A stretch of 64,000 bases of DNA. It comes from Salegentibacter sp. Its GTDB lineage: Bacteria > Bacteroidota > Bacteroidia > Flavobacteriales > Flavobacteriaceae. Under the pieces are notes generated by a model. The model saw only the letters and a program-made list of their open reading frames with translations, ran no database searches and was not told where the DNA came from. The stretch spans positions 3,908,514 through 3,972,513 of the forward strand of contig CP051246.1 of assembly GCA_017795085.1 (NCBI GenBank), in the 5' to 3' direction. The position numbers and the translations under genes are program-made. Positions 25,830-34,241 of this stretch are shown piece after piece; the stretch's first letter is position 1; the number at the start of each line of letters is the position of its first letter.

Positions 25830-26330
25830 ATGAAACGAGCATCACTAAAATTTAAACGTGTGAAAAAATCAGGCTTTTTCTTATTCATCTTTTTACTGGC
25901 ATTTTCTATTTCAAAAGCACAAAATGATGATCAGATAAACTGGAAAACCTGGTCTGAACTGGAGCTAGCTTTAGAAAAAGAGCCAAAGCCGGTGTTCCTA
26001 TTTTTTCACGCAGCGTGGTGTGCCTATTGCAAAAAGATTAAACGGGAAATATTCACTAATAAAAAAGTAATAAAAAAGATAAATTCAGACTATCACGCTG
26101 TAGAAATGGATGTTGAAACTACCGATACCATAAATTTTGATAATATTGAATTTATAAATAAACAAGCGCTTATCAAGCGAAATGGGGTTCACGAATTACC
26201 ACTTTTGTTGGCTACTCGCGATAGCGTCCCTTTTTCACTACCGGCAACTATTATTTTGAATAAGCAATTTGTAGTGAAAACTCGAATTTTTGAATATTAC
26301 ACCTCAAAAGAATTACTCAATATTTTATAA
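25830..26330 (+). CDS. Thioredoxin-like protein, periplasmic
   Basis: This 166-residue protein has a signal peptide (hydrophobic GFFLFIFLLAFSISKAQ, about 14-30) and a thioredoxin fold with FFHAAWCAYCKKI (C-x2-C at about 62-65), followed by a DVETTD strand and a cis-Pro segment LPATIILNK. It resembles the C-terminal domain of DsbD and other thiol-disulfide proteins. It lies 11 bp after the TonB receptor, so it may keep cysteines of the receptor or a metal partner reduced, or release a thiol-bound metal; that is inference. Confidence 0.8.
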   Translation: MKRASLKFKRVKKSGFFLFIFLLAFSISKAQNDDQINWKTWSELELALEKEPKPVFLFFHAAWCAYCKKIKREIFTNKKVIKKINSDYHAVEMDVETTDTINFDNIEFINKQALIKRNGVHELPLLLATRDSVPFSLPATIILNKQFVVKTRIFEYYTSKELLNIL

Positions 26331-26499
26331 ATCAAGTACCTTGATGTAAGTATACGAGGTATAGTTTGAAAATTGAATCTTAAACTTTTTTAGTGATTAG
26401 TTTAGTTTTTAATTCAGAGCGATCCCACTTTCATATTTTGGAAGTCGGGATTGTTCATTTTATAATACCTTTTTCTTATCAGGATTAAGTTTTTAGGTT

Positions 26500-27237
26500 T
26501 TAAATTCCGCGTTCTTTTTGAATTTGCTCGTAGGCCTCCTGTACTTTGTTGAATTTTTCCTGAGCCCCTTTCCGGTAAGCTTCGTCCATATGGCCAAGTT
26601 TATCGGGATGGTATTTTTTTACCATTTGGCGATAGGCCTTTTTCACTTCAGCATCAGTAGCCGATTTTTCGATTTCAAGAATTTTATAAGCATTATCGGC
26701 CGATTTAAAAAACATCGCCTTTAGACTTTCAAAATCCATTCGGCTAATTTGCAGATAGCCTGAAATATCTCGTATTATACGGGCTTCGGCCTCACTTACC
26801 CGGCCATCAGCCTGGGCAATTCCGAAAAGAAAATGAATAATTTGCAACCTTGAAGGATAACGCGTTCTGGCAGCGAGATAGCCCGAAATTCGGGAGGCAG
26901 AAAGTTGTCGGTCTTTTATAAGTTCATTAAATGTTCTAAACGTAGCATTGGCACGTTCTTTCCCATAAGCCTGAACAAAATAGGAACGCACATAATCCAT
27001 TTCAGTTTGGGAAACTTTTCCATCGGCTTTAATAACCAACGAACAAAGCGAGAGCAAATTGAGTTCAAAATCGCCGGGAGAAACCTTTTGCTCCTGCTGC
27101 TGGCCAAATATACTTTGAAAAAATCCGCCACCCGAACGTGTCCAATTATCAATTACACTACCGATTATAAACCCTAGAATTGCACCGCCAAACCGGAAAT
27201 ACATATAGCCTAAAACCGCGAGAATCCACTTAAACAT
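26500..27237 (-). CDS. TerB-DnaJ domain protein (DjlA-like)
   Basis: A 245-residue protein with a glycine-rich N-terminal membrane segment (about 5-28, LGYMYFRFGGAILGFIIGSV), a TerB-like helical domain (about 55-165, LCSLVIKADGKVSQTE and FGIAQADGRVSEAEARI, two metal-binding-like D-x-x-V-x-x-x-E loops) and a C-terminal J domain (about 182-243) with HPD in KYHPDKLG. This is the DjlA arrangement; DjlA stimulates DnaK at the inner membrane. TATCTTTG at 27261-27268 (minus) is a probable promoter element, with a CTCGAT/ATCGAG palindrome just upstream. Confidence 0.88.
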   Translation of the reverse strand: MFKWILAVLGYMYFRFGGAILGFIIGSVIDNWTRSGGGFFQSIFGQQQEQKVSPGDFELNLLSLCSLVIKADGKVSQTEMDYVRSYFVQAYGKERANATFRTFNELIKDRQLSASRISGYLAARTRYPSRLQIIHFLFGIAQADGRVSEAEARIIRDISGYLQISRMDFESLKAMFFKSADNAYKILEIEKSATDAEVKKAYRQMVKKYHPDKLGHMDEAYRKGAQEKFNKVQEAYEQIQKERGI

Positions 27238-27337
27238 TGAGGCAAAAATTTACTAAGCGGCAAAGATACTATTTTACTCGATAATCGAGAATAAATGCCG
27301 GGAAGCTTTACCTACTAACCTGAAAATTAAAAACAAC

Positions 27338-27383
27338 ACTCCAAAAAAGCCTTGTGAGTTTACCGGGATATGATTTTTGGAGT
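27338..27383. repeat. Inverted repeat between djlA-like gene and brxA
   Basis: ACTCCAAAAA and TTTTTGGAGT (10 bp, perfect) enclose 26 bases in the divergent promoter gap. The T-tract sits inside the stem, so it could end a stray plus-strand transcript or be an operator. Confidence 0.4.
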
Positions 27384-27509
27384 TTTACAAATATGTGGTA
27401 AATGCACAATTAATTTAACCTATTCGCTTATAGTTATTTGAAATATGCTCAGCTGCACTTAATTTGGTATCTTTGCTATTCACTAAAGTTTAATAAAAAA
27501 ACAAGATAT

Positions 27510-27920
27510 ATGTATCCAGCAGAATTGGTAAAACCTATGCGCGAAGACCTTACCAGCATTGGTTTCGAAGAATTACACAGTGTAGAAGATGTAGATGCGG
27601 CAATGAAGAAAGAAGGAACCACGCTGGTTGTGGTAAATTCGGTTTGTGGTTGTGCAGCTGCTAATGCCCGGCCGGGAGCAAGAATTTCACTACAAAACGC
27701 TAAAAAACCCGACAACCTTGTTACGGTGTTTGCCGGTGTAGATAAAGAAGCTACCGACAAAGCCCGTGGCTATATGTTACCCTTTCCTCCTTCTTCGCCA
27801 TCAATGGCCATTTTTAAAGACGGAGAATTGGTTCATATGTTAGAACGCCACCATATTGAAGGCCGTCCGGCTGAAATGATTGCCGAAAACCTAATTGGTG
27901 CTTACAACGAGTTTTGCTAA
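27510..27920 (+). CDS. BrxA/BrxB family bacilliredoxin
   Basis: The frame is open from 27438, but the ATG at 27510 gives MYPAELVKPMREDL, the exact start of the family, and 136 residues. The active site CGC (C46, C48, in NSVCGCAAANARPG) and the end segment HMLERHHIEGRPAEMIAENL are conserved. In Firmicutes these proteins remove bacillithiol from mixed disulfides; flavobacteria are among the Bacteroidetes that make bacillithiol. TATCTTTG at 27468-27475 is a likely promoter element. A terminator follows. Confidence 0.94.
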   Translation: MYPAELVKPMREDLTSIGFEELHSVEDVDAAMKKEGTTLVVVNSVCGCAAANARPGARISLQNAKKPDNLVTVFAGVDKEATDKARGYMLPFPPSSPSMAIFKDGELVHMLERHHIEGRPAEMIAENLIGAYNEFC

Positions 27921-27943
27921 AAAACTTTAAAAACCAGAAACAG

Positions 27944-27974
27944 AAGCCGTTTGTAAATCAAGCGGCTTTTTTTG
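27944..27974 (+). terminator. Rho-independent terminator after the bacilliredoxin gene
   Basis: AAGCCGTTTG/CAAGCGGCTT (10 bp, one G-U pair) with a 5-base loop runs into T7. Confidence 0.85.
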
Positions 27975-28001
27975 TATATTTTCTAAAAGATTTAATTAAT
28001 C

Positions 28002-28376
28002 ATGAGACTTTTGGTTTTTCTTTTTCCGATTTTATTTTTGAACTGTAGCCCTACAGAAAGTACTCTAGAAGATGATCGCAAAACGCTTAATAAACAACTT
28101 AGCGAAATTAAAGCTCTAATTGCTGAAGGAGCATGCGATGAAAATACTTCTTGCTACGCTATTGGAGTGGGTAGTAAAGCATGTGGCGGTCCAAAAACTT
28201 ACCTGGTTTATTCTTCTTCGATTGATGTAGATGCGCTGGAAAGCAAAGTTGAAGCATATAACAGGGCTGAAAATGAATTTAATGAAAAACACGGTGCTAC
28301 TTCTGATTGTGCAATCGTTTCTCCACCGGATAATATTGGTTGTAAAGATGGCAAGTGTGTGATGCTGGAAGAATAA
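28002..28376 (+). CDS. Small Cys-rich lipoprotein
   Basis: A 124-residue envelope protein with a lipoprotein signal (LFLNC, lipid-bearing Cys15). The mature part has six further cysteines in blocks ACDENTSCYAIGVGSKACGG, DCAIV and GCKDGKCV, likely forming disulfides. The segment GSKACGGPKTYLVYS is seen in small secreted proteins of several phyla with no assigned function. It lies 27 bp downstream of the brxA terminator and stands alone. Confidence 0.75.
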   Translation: MRLLVFLFPILFLNCSPTESTLEDDRKTLNKQLSEIKALIAEGACDENTSCYAIGVGSKACGGPKTYLVYSSSIDVDALESKVEAYNRAENEFNEKHGATSDCAIVSPPDNIGCKDGKCVMLEE

Positions 28377-28527
28377 AGCTAATTTGCAAATTTCCCGCTT
28401 AAATAAGTATTTTAGCCAAATAAATCAATTCCCTTGGAGGCAAGTCCACAAGGTGTTCAACACAAACCCCTAACAAATTTCGATGTAGAACATCGGAAAA
28501 TAAAACCCATTTAATGGGATTTACGTA

Positions 28528-29259
28528 ATGAAGAAACTACTTTCCTATCCACTTTCGGTTATATTTTATATTTTCTTTTTTATTACCCTTTTGCTGTTTC
28601 ACCCTATACAGTGGCTTTCATTACAATTAGGTGGTTATTCGGCGCATAAAAAAAGTGTGGACATTTTTAATTTATTTCTAATGCGCTGCCTCAATTTATT
28701 GGGTACAAGTTTTAGTTTTGAAAACCCTTATGATATTCCCACAGATAAGCCTATAATAATTGTCGCTAATCACCAGGGAATGTACGATATTCCACCTATT
28801 ATTTGGTTTATGCGAAAACACCATCCCAAATTTGTCAGTAAAAAGGAATTGGGCAAAGGTATTCCTAGTATTTCTTTTAATTTACGTCACGGGGGTTCTG
28901 TTTTAATCGATCGTAAAAATCCCAGGGAATCACTTATGAAAATGGCAAAATTTGCAAAATACCTCAACAAGACCAATCGTTCCGGAGTGATTTTTCCTGA
29001 AGGCACCCGTAGCCGTACCGGAAAACCCAAAAAATTTTCCACCAGCGGATTACAAATTCTGTTTAAACAAATGCCCGATGCGCTTATCGTGCCCATAACT
29101 ATTAATAATTCTTGGAAATTATTTAAAAGCGGGGATTTCCCGATGGAACCCGGTGTACACGTTACTTTAAAGGTACACGAACCCATCCCGGCCAACTCCG
29201 ATAATCACGAAAGCCTGGTTGCCAAAGTGGAACGGACTATTACTGCAGATATTAGGTAA
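28528..29259 (+). CDS. 1-acyl-sn-glycerol-3-phosphate acyltransferase (PlsC family)
   Basis: This 243-residue membrane enzyme adds the second acyl chain to lysophosphatidic acid. One or two N-terminal TM segments (about 5-33) precede the PlsC domain with motif I NHQGMYD (H-x4-D), the block SVLIDRKNPRES, motif III FPEGTRSRTG and the VPITINNSWK end. A second PlsC homologue is at 61120-61869; which one is the main PlsC cannot be told. The 150-bp leader holds several small hairpins (for example ACCCATTTAATGGGAT). Confidence 0.9.
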   Translation: MKKLLSYPLSVIFYIFFFITLLLFHPIQWLSLQLGGYSAHKKSVDIFNLFLMRCLNLLGTSFSFENPYDIPTDKPIIIVANHQGMYDIPPIIWFMRKHHPKFVSKKELGKGIPSISFNLRHGGSVLIDRKNPRESLMKMAKFAKYLNKTNRSGVIFPEGTRSRTGKPKKFSTSGLQILFKQMPDALIVPITINNSWKLFKSGDFPMEPGVHVTLKVHEPIPANSDNHESLVAKVERTITADIR

Positions 29260-29296
29260 AATCCAAGAGATTATCTGAAAAGGCTTACTTTCGTCA

Positions 29297-29312
29297 AGCT
29301 GAACTTGTTTCA
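29297..29312. repeat. Dispersed palindromic repeat, copy 2
   Basis: AGCTGAACTTGTTTCA includes the palindrome CTGAACTTGTTTCAG. Fifty bases on, ATTCTGAAATGAATTCAGAAT forms a second palindrome, and TATTTTGAT-ATCAA lies between; the last is shared with the copy near 61073. Confidence 0.6.
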
Positions 29313-29408
29313 GTTTCTAACATATTTTGATCATCAACAAATTATATTCTGAAATGAATTCAGAATGACATCTAAAAAACTTTTCGGTAAGGCATTTTAT
29401 TAAGAAAT

Positions 29409-30062
29409 ATGAACAAATCTCAAATCATTACCAACACCAAAAATTTTGTAAAAGAAACGCTTAAAGATGCTGAAGGAGGCCACGACTGGTTTCATATTCA
29501 GCGGGTTTGGAAAAATGCACAACTTGTCGCCGAAAAAGAAAATTGTAGTTTTTTTGTAGTAGAATTAGGCGCATTACTACACGATATCGCCGATTCTAAA
29601 TTTCATAATGGAGATGAAAGTGTAGGGCCTAAAGTTGCTACTGATTTCTTACAAAAACAACAGGTTTCCCAGGAAGTTATAGTTCATGTGGTAAAAATTA
29701 TAGAAAATGTTTCTTTCAAAGGCGGAAAAGAAGCACGAAAATTTAGTTCTATAGAACTCGATATTGTTCAGGATGCCGACAGGTTAGATGCCATTGGAGC
29801 TATAGGCATTGCCAGAACTTTTAATTACGGTGGCTTTAAAGGACGTGTACTTTACAATCCTGAAATTAAGCCCAACCTCAATATGACCAAGGAAGAATAC
29901 AAGACTTCTACCACACCTACCATCAATCATTTTTATGAAAAATTACTTCTACTGAAAGATCACATGAACACTAATACCGGACGGGAACTTGCTCAAAAAC
30001 GCCACGAATTTATGGAACTTTATCTGCAACAGTTTTACGCCGAATGGAATGGCGAGGTTTAA
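29409..30062 (+). CDS. HD-domain phosphohydrolase
   Basis: A 217-residue HD-superfamily protein like YedJ/YpgQ. It has the metal-binding pattern HDWFHIQRVW (first His), ALLHDIAD (central HD), and DIVQDADRLDAIGAIGIARTF (last Asp and a helix typical of this subfamily). Members hydrolyse nucleoside triphosphates or related phosphates; the substrate here is unknown. It overlaps the convergent radical SAM gene by 4 bp. Confidence 0.88.
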   Translation: MNKSQIITNTKNFVKETLKDAEGGHDWFHIQRVWKNAQLVAEKENCSFFVVELGALLHDIADSKFHNGDESVGPKVATDFLQKQQVSQEVIVHVVKIIENVSFKGGKEARKFSSIELDIVQDADRLDAIGAIGIARTFNYGGFKGRVLYNPEIKPNLNMTKEEYKTSTTPTINHFYEKLLLLKDHMNTNTGRELAQKRHEFMELYLQQFYAEWNGEV

Positions 30063-31135
30063 AACAACTTCATCTGCCCGTCTTTAAATTGTTCGTGTAA
30101 ATCGCAGTTTAGCATCGGCCTTTCCCTACCTTTTAAATATTTAGCCCGGGCTATTTTAAATTGTTGTGCCACCTGATTGGCAAATTCGCCTTCACCTTTC
30201 ATCCGGGTACCAAACCGGCTATCGTTTAAACTTCCCCCATGAACACTTTCAATTTGATGTAAAATTTTATCAGCACGTTCGGGCAGAGTTTTACGTACCC
30301 AATCGGTGAAAATTTCTGCAATCGCACCATTTAGCCGAACTATGGTATAGCCTACTCCCAAAGCGCCCCGATTTGCTATTTCCTTTACCAGCGCCATAAT
30401 TTCATGGGAATTTATAGCCGGAATTATAGGTGCCATCATTACGCTCACCGGAATATTGGCTTTAGATAGCATTTCTACAGTTTGCAGACGCTTTTTAATA
30501 CTCGCGGTACGCGGCTCTAAAATTCGTCTTGTTTCTTCCTCAAGCGAAGTTATCGAAAGATTTACATGCACCAGGTTATCGGCTGCGAGTTTTTTTAGCA
30601 CATCTAAATCACGTTGAATTAAGGCGTTTTTGGTAATCATTCCTACCGGGTGCCGGTATTTTAAAAAAGTTTGCAACAATTGACGTGTAATCCCCAGTTT
30701 CTTCTCCGCAGGCTGATAGCAGTCGGTATTTCCCGATACCACAATGGGTGATGCTTGCCAGTTTTTGTTTCGCAGTTTCTTTTCCAGTAGTTCTACAGCA
30801 TTTTTCTTGACCAGGATTTTTTGTTCAAAATCCAGCCCGGCACTATAGCCCCAATATTCGTGTGAGTTACGTGCATAGCAATAAATACATCCATGCTCAC
30901 AACCCTGATAAGGATTTAAAGAATACCCCATTCCCACATCGGGGCTGGTTACTTTATTGACAATGGTTTTAGGAAAGGTGTCAATAAAAACCGTTTTTCG
31001 GTTTTCTACCTCATCGCCTTCAGCAGCGCAATAATTCTTGAAATCATCCCGAAATTCGTGACTGTTTTCTTCGAATTTATTGGAAACATTTAATTGTGCA
31101 CCACGACCTTTTATATATTTATTTTTATTGGACAT
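30059..31135 (-). CDS. PA0069-family radical SAM protein
   Basis: A 358-residue radical SAM enzyme. After an N-terminal GRGAQLN-x-SN-x-F segment characteristic of the group comes GCEHGCIYCYARNSH, where C-x3-C-x2-C binds the 4Fe-4S cluster, then a TIM-barrel (VSGNTDCYQPAEKKL, SITSLEEETRRILEPR). It resembles spore photoproduct lyase-like enzymes, but the reaction is unknown. Last gene of a run hemJ-kinase-ECH-radical SAM, 48 bp after ECH. Confidence 0.88.
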   Translation of the reverse strand: MSNKNKYIKGRGAQLNVSNKFEENSHEFRDDFKNYCAAEGDEVENRKTVFIDTFPKTIVNKVTSPDVGMGYSLNPYQGCEHGCIYCYARNSHEYWGYSAGLDFEQKILVKKNAVELLEKKLRNKNWQASPIVVSGNTDCYQPAEKKLGITRQLLQTFLKYRHPVGMITKNALIQRDLDVLKKLAADNLVHVNLSITSLEEETRRILEPRTASIKKRLQTVEMLSKANIPVSVMMAPIIPAINSHEIMALVKEIANRGALGVGYTIVRLNGAIAEIFTDWVRKTLPERADKILHQIESVHGGSLNDSRFGTRMKGEGEFANQVAQQFKIARAKYLKGRERPMLNCDLHEQFKDGQMKLF

Positions 31136-31183
31136 ATTACAAAATTATGGAATATATCCTTAAAAACAGAAAATAAACAAGTT

Positions 31184-31966
31184 TTATTCTCCTGGAAAAT
31201 CGGCCTTTCGCTTATTTAAAAATGCCGAAGTACCTTCTTTAAAATCTTCTGTGGAAAAGGCGTGCCCAAATTCATCAATTTCCACTTTAAATCCGTTTAC
31301 TCCTGCTTCATAATTGGCATTGATTGCACGAATAGCGCCACTGATGGCTACCGTAGAATTTTTCAGAATCTTTTCGGCAATTTCAAGTGTAAATGCTTCT
31401 AAATTTTCAGGTTCGGTTACGTGGTTTACCAAATTGTACTGAAGCGCCTGATTGGCATCAATCATTCCGGCAGTCATAATCATTTCCATGGCGCGGCCTT
31501 TACCCACCAATTGTGGTAAACGCTGGGTGCCTCCATAACCGGGTACCACTCCCAGGGAAGTTTCCGGAAGCCCCATTTTTGCACTATCGCTCGCAATTCT
31601 AAAATGCGCAGCCATGGCTAGTTCGAGCCCGCCGCCTAAAGCAAACCCGTTAATTGCGGCAATAACCGGTTTCGGGAAATTTGCGATATAATCAAACAAA
31701 ATCTCATGTCCTTCTGACGAAAGTTTTCGACCTTCTTCCGGGGTGAAGTCGGCAAATTCGGCAATATCGGCACCGGCCACAAAAGCTTTCTCTCCGCGGC
31801 CGGTTAAAATGACCAGTTTTATATCGTGATCATCGCGCGCATCAGCAAAAGCCTCATGTAATTCAGCAATGGTCTCGCGATTTAGTGCATTTAATTTTTT
31901 AGGCCGATTAATACTTATAGTCAAAATGCCGTTCTCTTCTTCAGCAAGGATATTATTAAAATTCAT
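31184..31966 (-). CDS. Enoyl-CoA hydratase/isomerase (crotonase)
   Basis: A 260-residue crotonase with the full hydratase pattern: AFVAGADIAEF (oxyanion loop), NGFALGGGLELAMAAHFRIAS with catalytic Glu in GGGLELAM, and GLPETSLGVVPGYGGTQRLPQLVG carrying the second Glu. This supports (3S)-hydroxyacyl-CoA dehydration/hydration in fatty-acid oxidation, unlike the less canonical paralogue at 15296-16063. It lies 18 bp after the histidine kinase gene. Confidence 0.9.
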   Translation of the reverse strand: MNFNNILAEEENGILTISINRPKKLNALNRETIAELHEAFADARDDHDIKLVILTGRGEKAFVAGADIAEFADFTPEEGRKLSSEGHEILFDYIANFPKPVIAAINGFALGGGLELAMAAHFRIASDSAKMGLPETSLGVVPGYGGTQRLPQLVGKGRAMEMIMTAGMIDANQALQYNLVNHVTEPENLEAFTLEIAEKILKNSTVAISGAIRAINANYEAGVNGFKVEIDEFGHAFSTEDFKEGTSAFLNKRKADFPGE

Positions 31967-31984
31967 ACGATTTAATTTTGTTGG

Positions 31985-33439
31985 TTATTTCGGAAAACGC
32001 ACCTTAAAGATAGTGCCTTTATTTTGTTTTGAAGTAAAATTGATGCTACCCTTATAGGTTTCCACAATGTTTTTCACCATCGCCAACCCGAGTCCCATTC
32101 CGCTGGATTTAGTGGTAAATTTTGGCTCAAAAACTTTTTCTTTGTTTTCTTCAGAAATCCCAACACCATTATCGGAAATAGAAACACATACCTGTTTTTC
32201 TTCTTCTAAAACATTTACCAAAATCTTTGGATCTTCAACTTCCTGACAAGCCTGAATAGCATTTTTTACCAGATTGGTGATTACTCTAATAAGCTGCGTA
32301 CGATCAAATTTAGCCAGGATTTCGTCCTTTTCAGTAATAAAAGTAATATAATCCTCATTAAAAATATCAAGCGCCAATTTTACTATTTTCGGCACATTAA
32401 GGGTTTCATTTTGCTGGGCCGGCATTTTTGCAAAATTTGAAAAAGCAGCAGCAATAGAATTCATCGTATCAATCTGGCTGATTAAAGTGCCTGAATATTC
32501 AGCGACTTTTTCATCGATATTCGGATCGTCTTTATCAAAATTACGCTCAAAACTTTGCACGCTCAACCGCATAGGGGTTAAGGGATTTTTAATTTCGTGG
32601 GCAACCTGTTTTGCCATTTCCCTCCAGGCCTGTTCCCGCTCACTGGTGGCCAGCTTTACCGCGCTTTCCTCCAGTTCATCAATCATAGAATTATAGGCCG
32701 ACACCAGGGCATAAATTTCTTCAGAAGCATTATTGATTTCAATCTTTTGGTTCTTTTTATCCAGCCTGGTTTGATTGATTTTTTCAGAAATTATTTTAAG
32801 AGATTTGGTGATATACCTGGAGAGAAAATAAGCCATTACAATGGCCAAAAGCAGCATAAATAAATACACTTCACCCATTTTCACCAGAAAATTTTTAAGA
32901 TCTCGATTTAGTAAACTATCATCCTGGACATACGGTAAATACAAAATCGCCAGGGGTTTGAATTTGCCGTCAGTGATATAAGAATACGACGATTGGAATT
33001 TATCGCCGTTAACTTCGGTTTTCTTCTGAATACGCTTACCGGGAGAAGCTTCAAGTTCAGCTACTATAGAAGGCTCCAGTTGGGTATCGGTAGTATCTTT
33101 AAAAAAAGATTCGTTGGATTTTACCAAAAGCTCCCCTTCCAGGTCATAAATATTGATTTGCATTTCGTGAACCTGCGCCATCTCGTAGATTTTGCGCCGC
33201 TCCATAAAAATTTCATGAATATTCTCAGTAACTATATTATAGGTGGTACTGGCCAGCACAAACTTTATGTTTTCCATAATAGCCTGCTCTTTTCGTTCCA
33301 GGCGTTCCTTATGGTAATTTTCAGCTTCCTGCTTGTATTGATAAACGGTAACCCCCACAATTAAAATAGAGGCCCCCAATACCAAAAGCAGCATGGAAAT
33401 AAAAATTCGGGTTCGTAAAGAGAGTTTTACACGTTTCAT
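31985..33439 (-). CDS. NtrY-like sensor histidine kinase
   Basis: A 484-residue membrane kinase: TM1 about 12-32, an extracytoplasmic sensing domain of about 155 residues, TM2 about 190-212, a HAMP-like linker and coiled coil, HisKA with the phospho-acceptor in VAHEIKNPLTPM, and HATPase_c with NLVKNAIQAC (N box), DNGVGI (G1) and GMGLGLAMV (G2). The HEIKNPLTP form is that of the NtrY group. No response regulator gene is adjacent, so its partner is elsewhere. It follows hemJ by 11 bp. Confidence 0.9.
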   Translation of the reverse strand: MKRVKLSLRTRIFISMLLLVLGASILIVGVTVYQYKQEAENYHKERLERKEQAIMENIKFVLASTTYNIVTENIHEIFMERRKIYEMAQVHEMQINIYDLEGELLVKSNESFFKDTTDTQLEPSIVAELEASPGKRIQKKTEVNGDKFQSSYSYITDGKFKPLAILYLPYVQDDSLLNRDLKNFLVKMGEVYLFMLLLAIVMAYFLSRYITKSLKIISEKINQTRLDKKNQKIEINNASEEIYALVSAYNSMIDELEESAVKLATSEREQAWREMAKQVAHEIKNPLTPMRLSVQSFERNFDKDDPNIDEKVAEYSGTLISQIDTMNSIAAAFSNFAKMPAQQNETLNVPKIVKLALDIFNEDYITFITEKDEILAKFDRTQLIRVITNLVKNAIQACQEVEDPKILVNVLEEEKQVCVSISDNGVGISEENKEKVFEPKFTTKSSGMGLGLAMVKNIVETYKGSINFTSKQNKGTIFKVRFPK

Positions 33440-33450
33440 GCAAGGCCGGT

Positions 33451-34002
33451 TCAGGCATCGGGGTTTTTATTTCTAATCCGCTTATAAATTTTTATTCCAA
33501 GCATCAAGATTCCTGCCAATAGGAAAATACCGAGTACGCCAAAAATCCAATTTAAGGAATCGCGTACAATTACCAGGAAAATTACCGAAAAAAGGATTAA
33601 AGTTGAAACTTCATTCCATAAACGCATTTGCCCTGAAGTCCATTTAATTACATCACGCTGAAGTTGCTTAAAAACCAGATGGGTTTTAATATGATAAGCA
33701 AAAAGAAGGAGGACAAAGGCAAGTTTTATATGCATCCAGCCCTGTTGCAACCAGGCGGGGATAATAATTAAAAGCAAAATTGCAAAAACAGTAGCCAGGA
33801 TTGCAGAAGGCCAGGTAATGATATACCACAACCGCTTTGCCATAATTTTAAACTGATTGCTAAGGATGCTTTTATCTGGCTCAGTTTTTTCTGAAGCCTC
33901 AATATGATAAATAAACAAACGCGGAATATAAAAAAGCCCGGCAAACCAGGTAATTACAAAAATAAGGTGTAAAGCTTTGATATAGGGGTAAAGTTCAGTC
34001 AC
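33451..34002 (-). CDS. hemJ: Protoporphyrinogen IX oxidase, HemJ type
   Basis: A 183-residue membrane protein with about five TM segments. The N-terminal KALHLIFVITWFAGLFYIPRLFIYH matches the HemJ/UPF0093 family, with the conserved His of ALH and the later GWMHIKLAFVLLLFAYH block including the essential Lys. HemJ oxidises protoporphyrinogen IX to protoporphyrin IX. Members are sometimes labelled CopD family. It is the only such oxidase seen here and its place 1.6 kb from hemH and within the heme region supports the call. Confidence 0.86.
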   Translation of the reverse strand: MTELYPYIKALHLIFVITWFAGLFYIPRLFIYHIEASEKTEPDKSILSNQFKIMAKRLWYIITWPSAILATVFAILLLIIIPAWLQQGWMHIKLAFVLLLFAYHIKTHLVFKQLQRDVIKWTSGQMRLWNEVSTLILFSVIFLVIVRDSLNWIFGVLGIFLLAGILMLGIKIYKRIRNKNPDA

Positions 34003-34241
34003 AAATTAGGGTTTTTGGCTTGGGTTTTGATGAGTATTAATATTGAATTTATCAAAATAATATTTTCTTTGATCTGGTATATTACCAAATATGGAAAATC
34101 ATAAAGGACAGCATTTTTAGAATCATTTTTTAAGTTTTAAATTCGGTTGAGCTTAATCTTCAACTTCTAAAACCCTTGCTATTATTTTCATCTTTAATTT
34201 TTCTATTTTCATAATTCAAGCTATTTTACAAAGATAAATAA

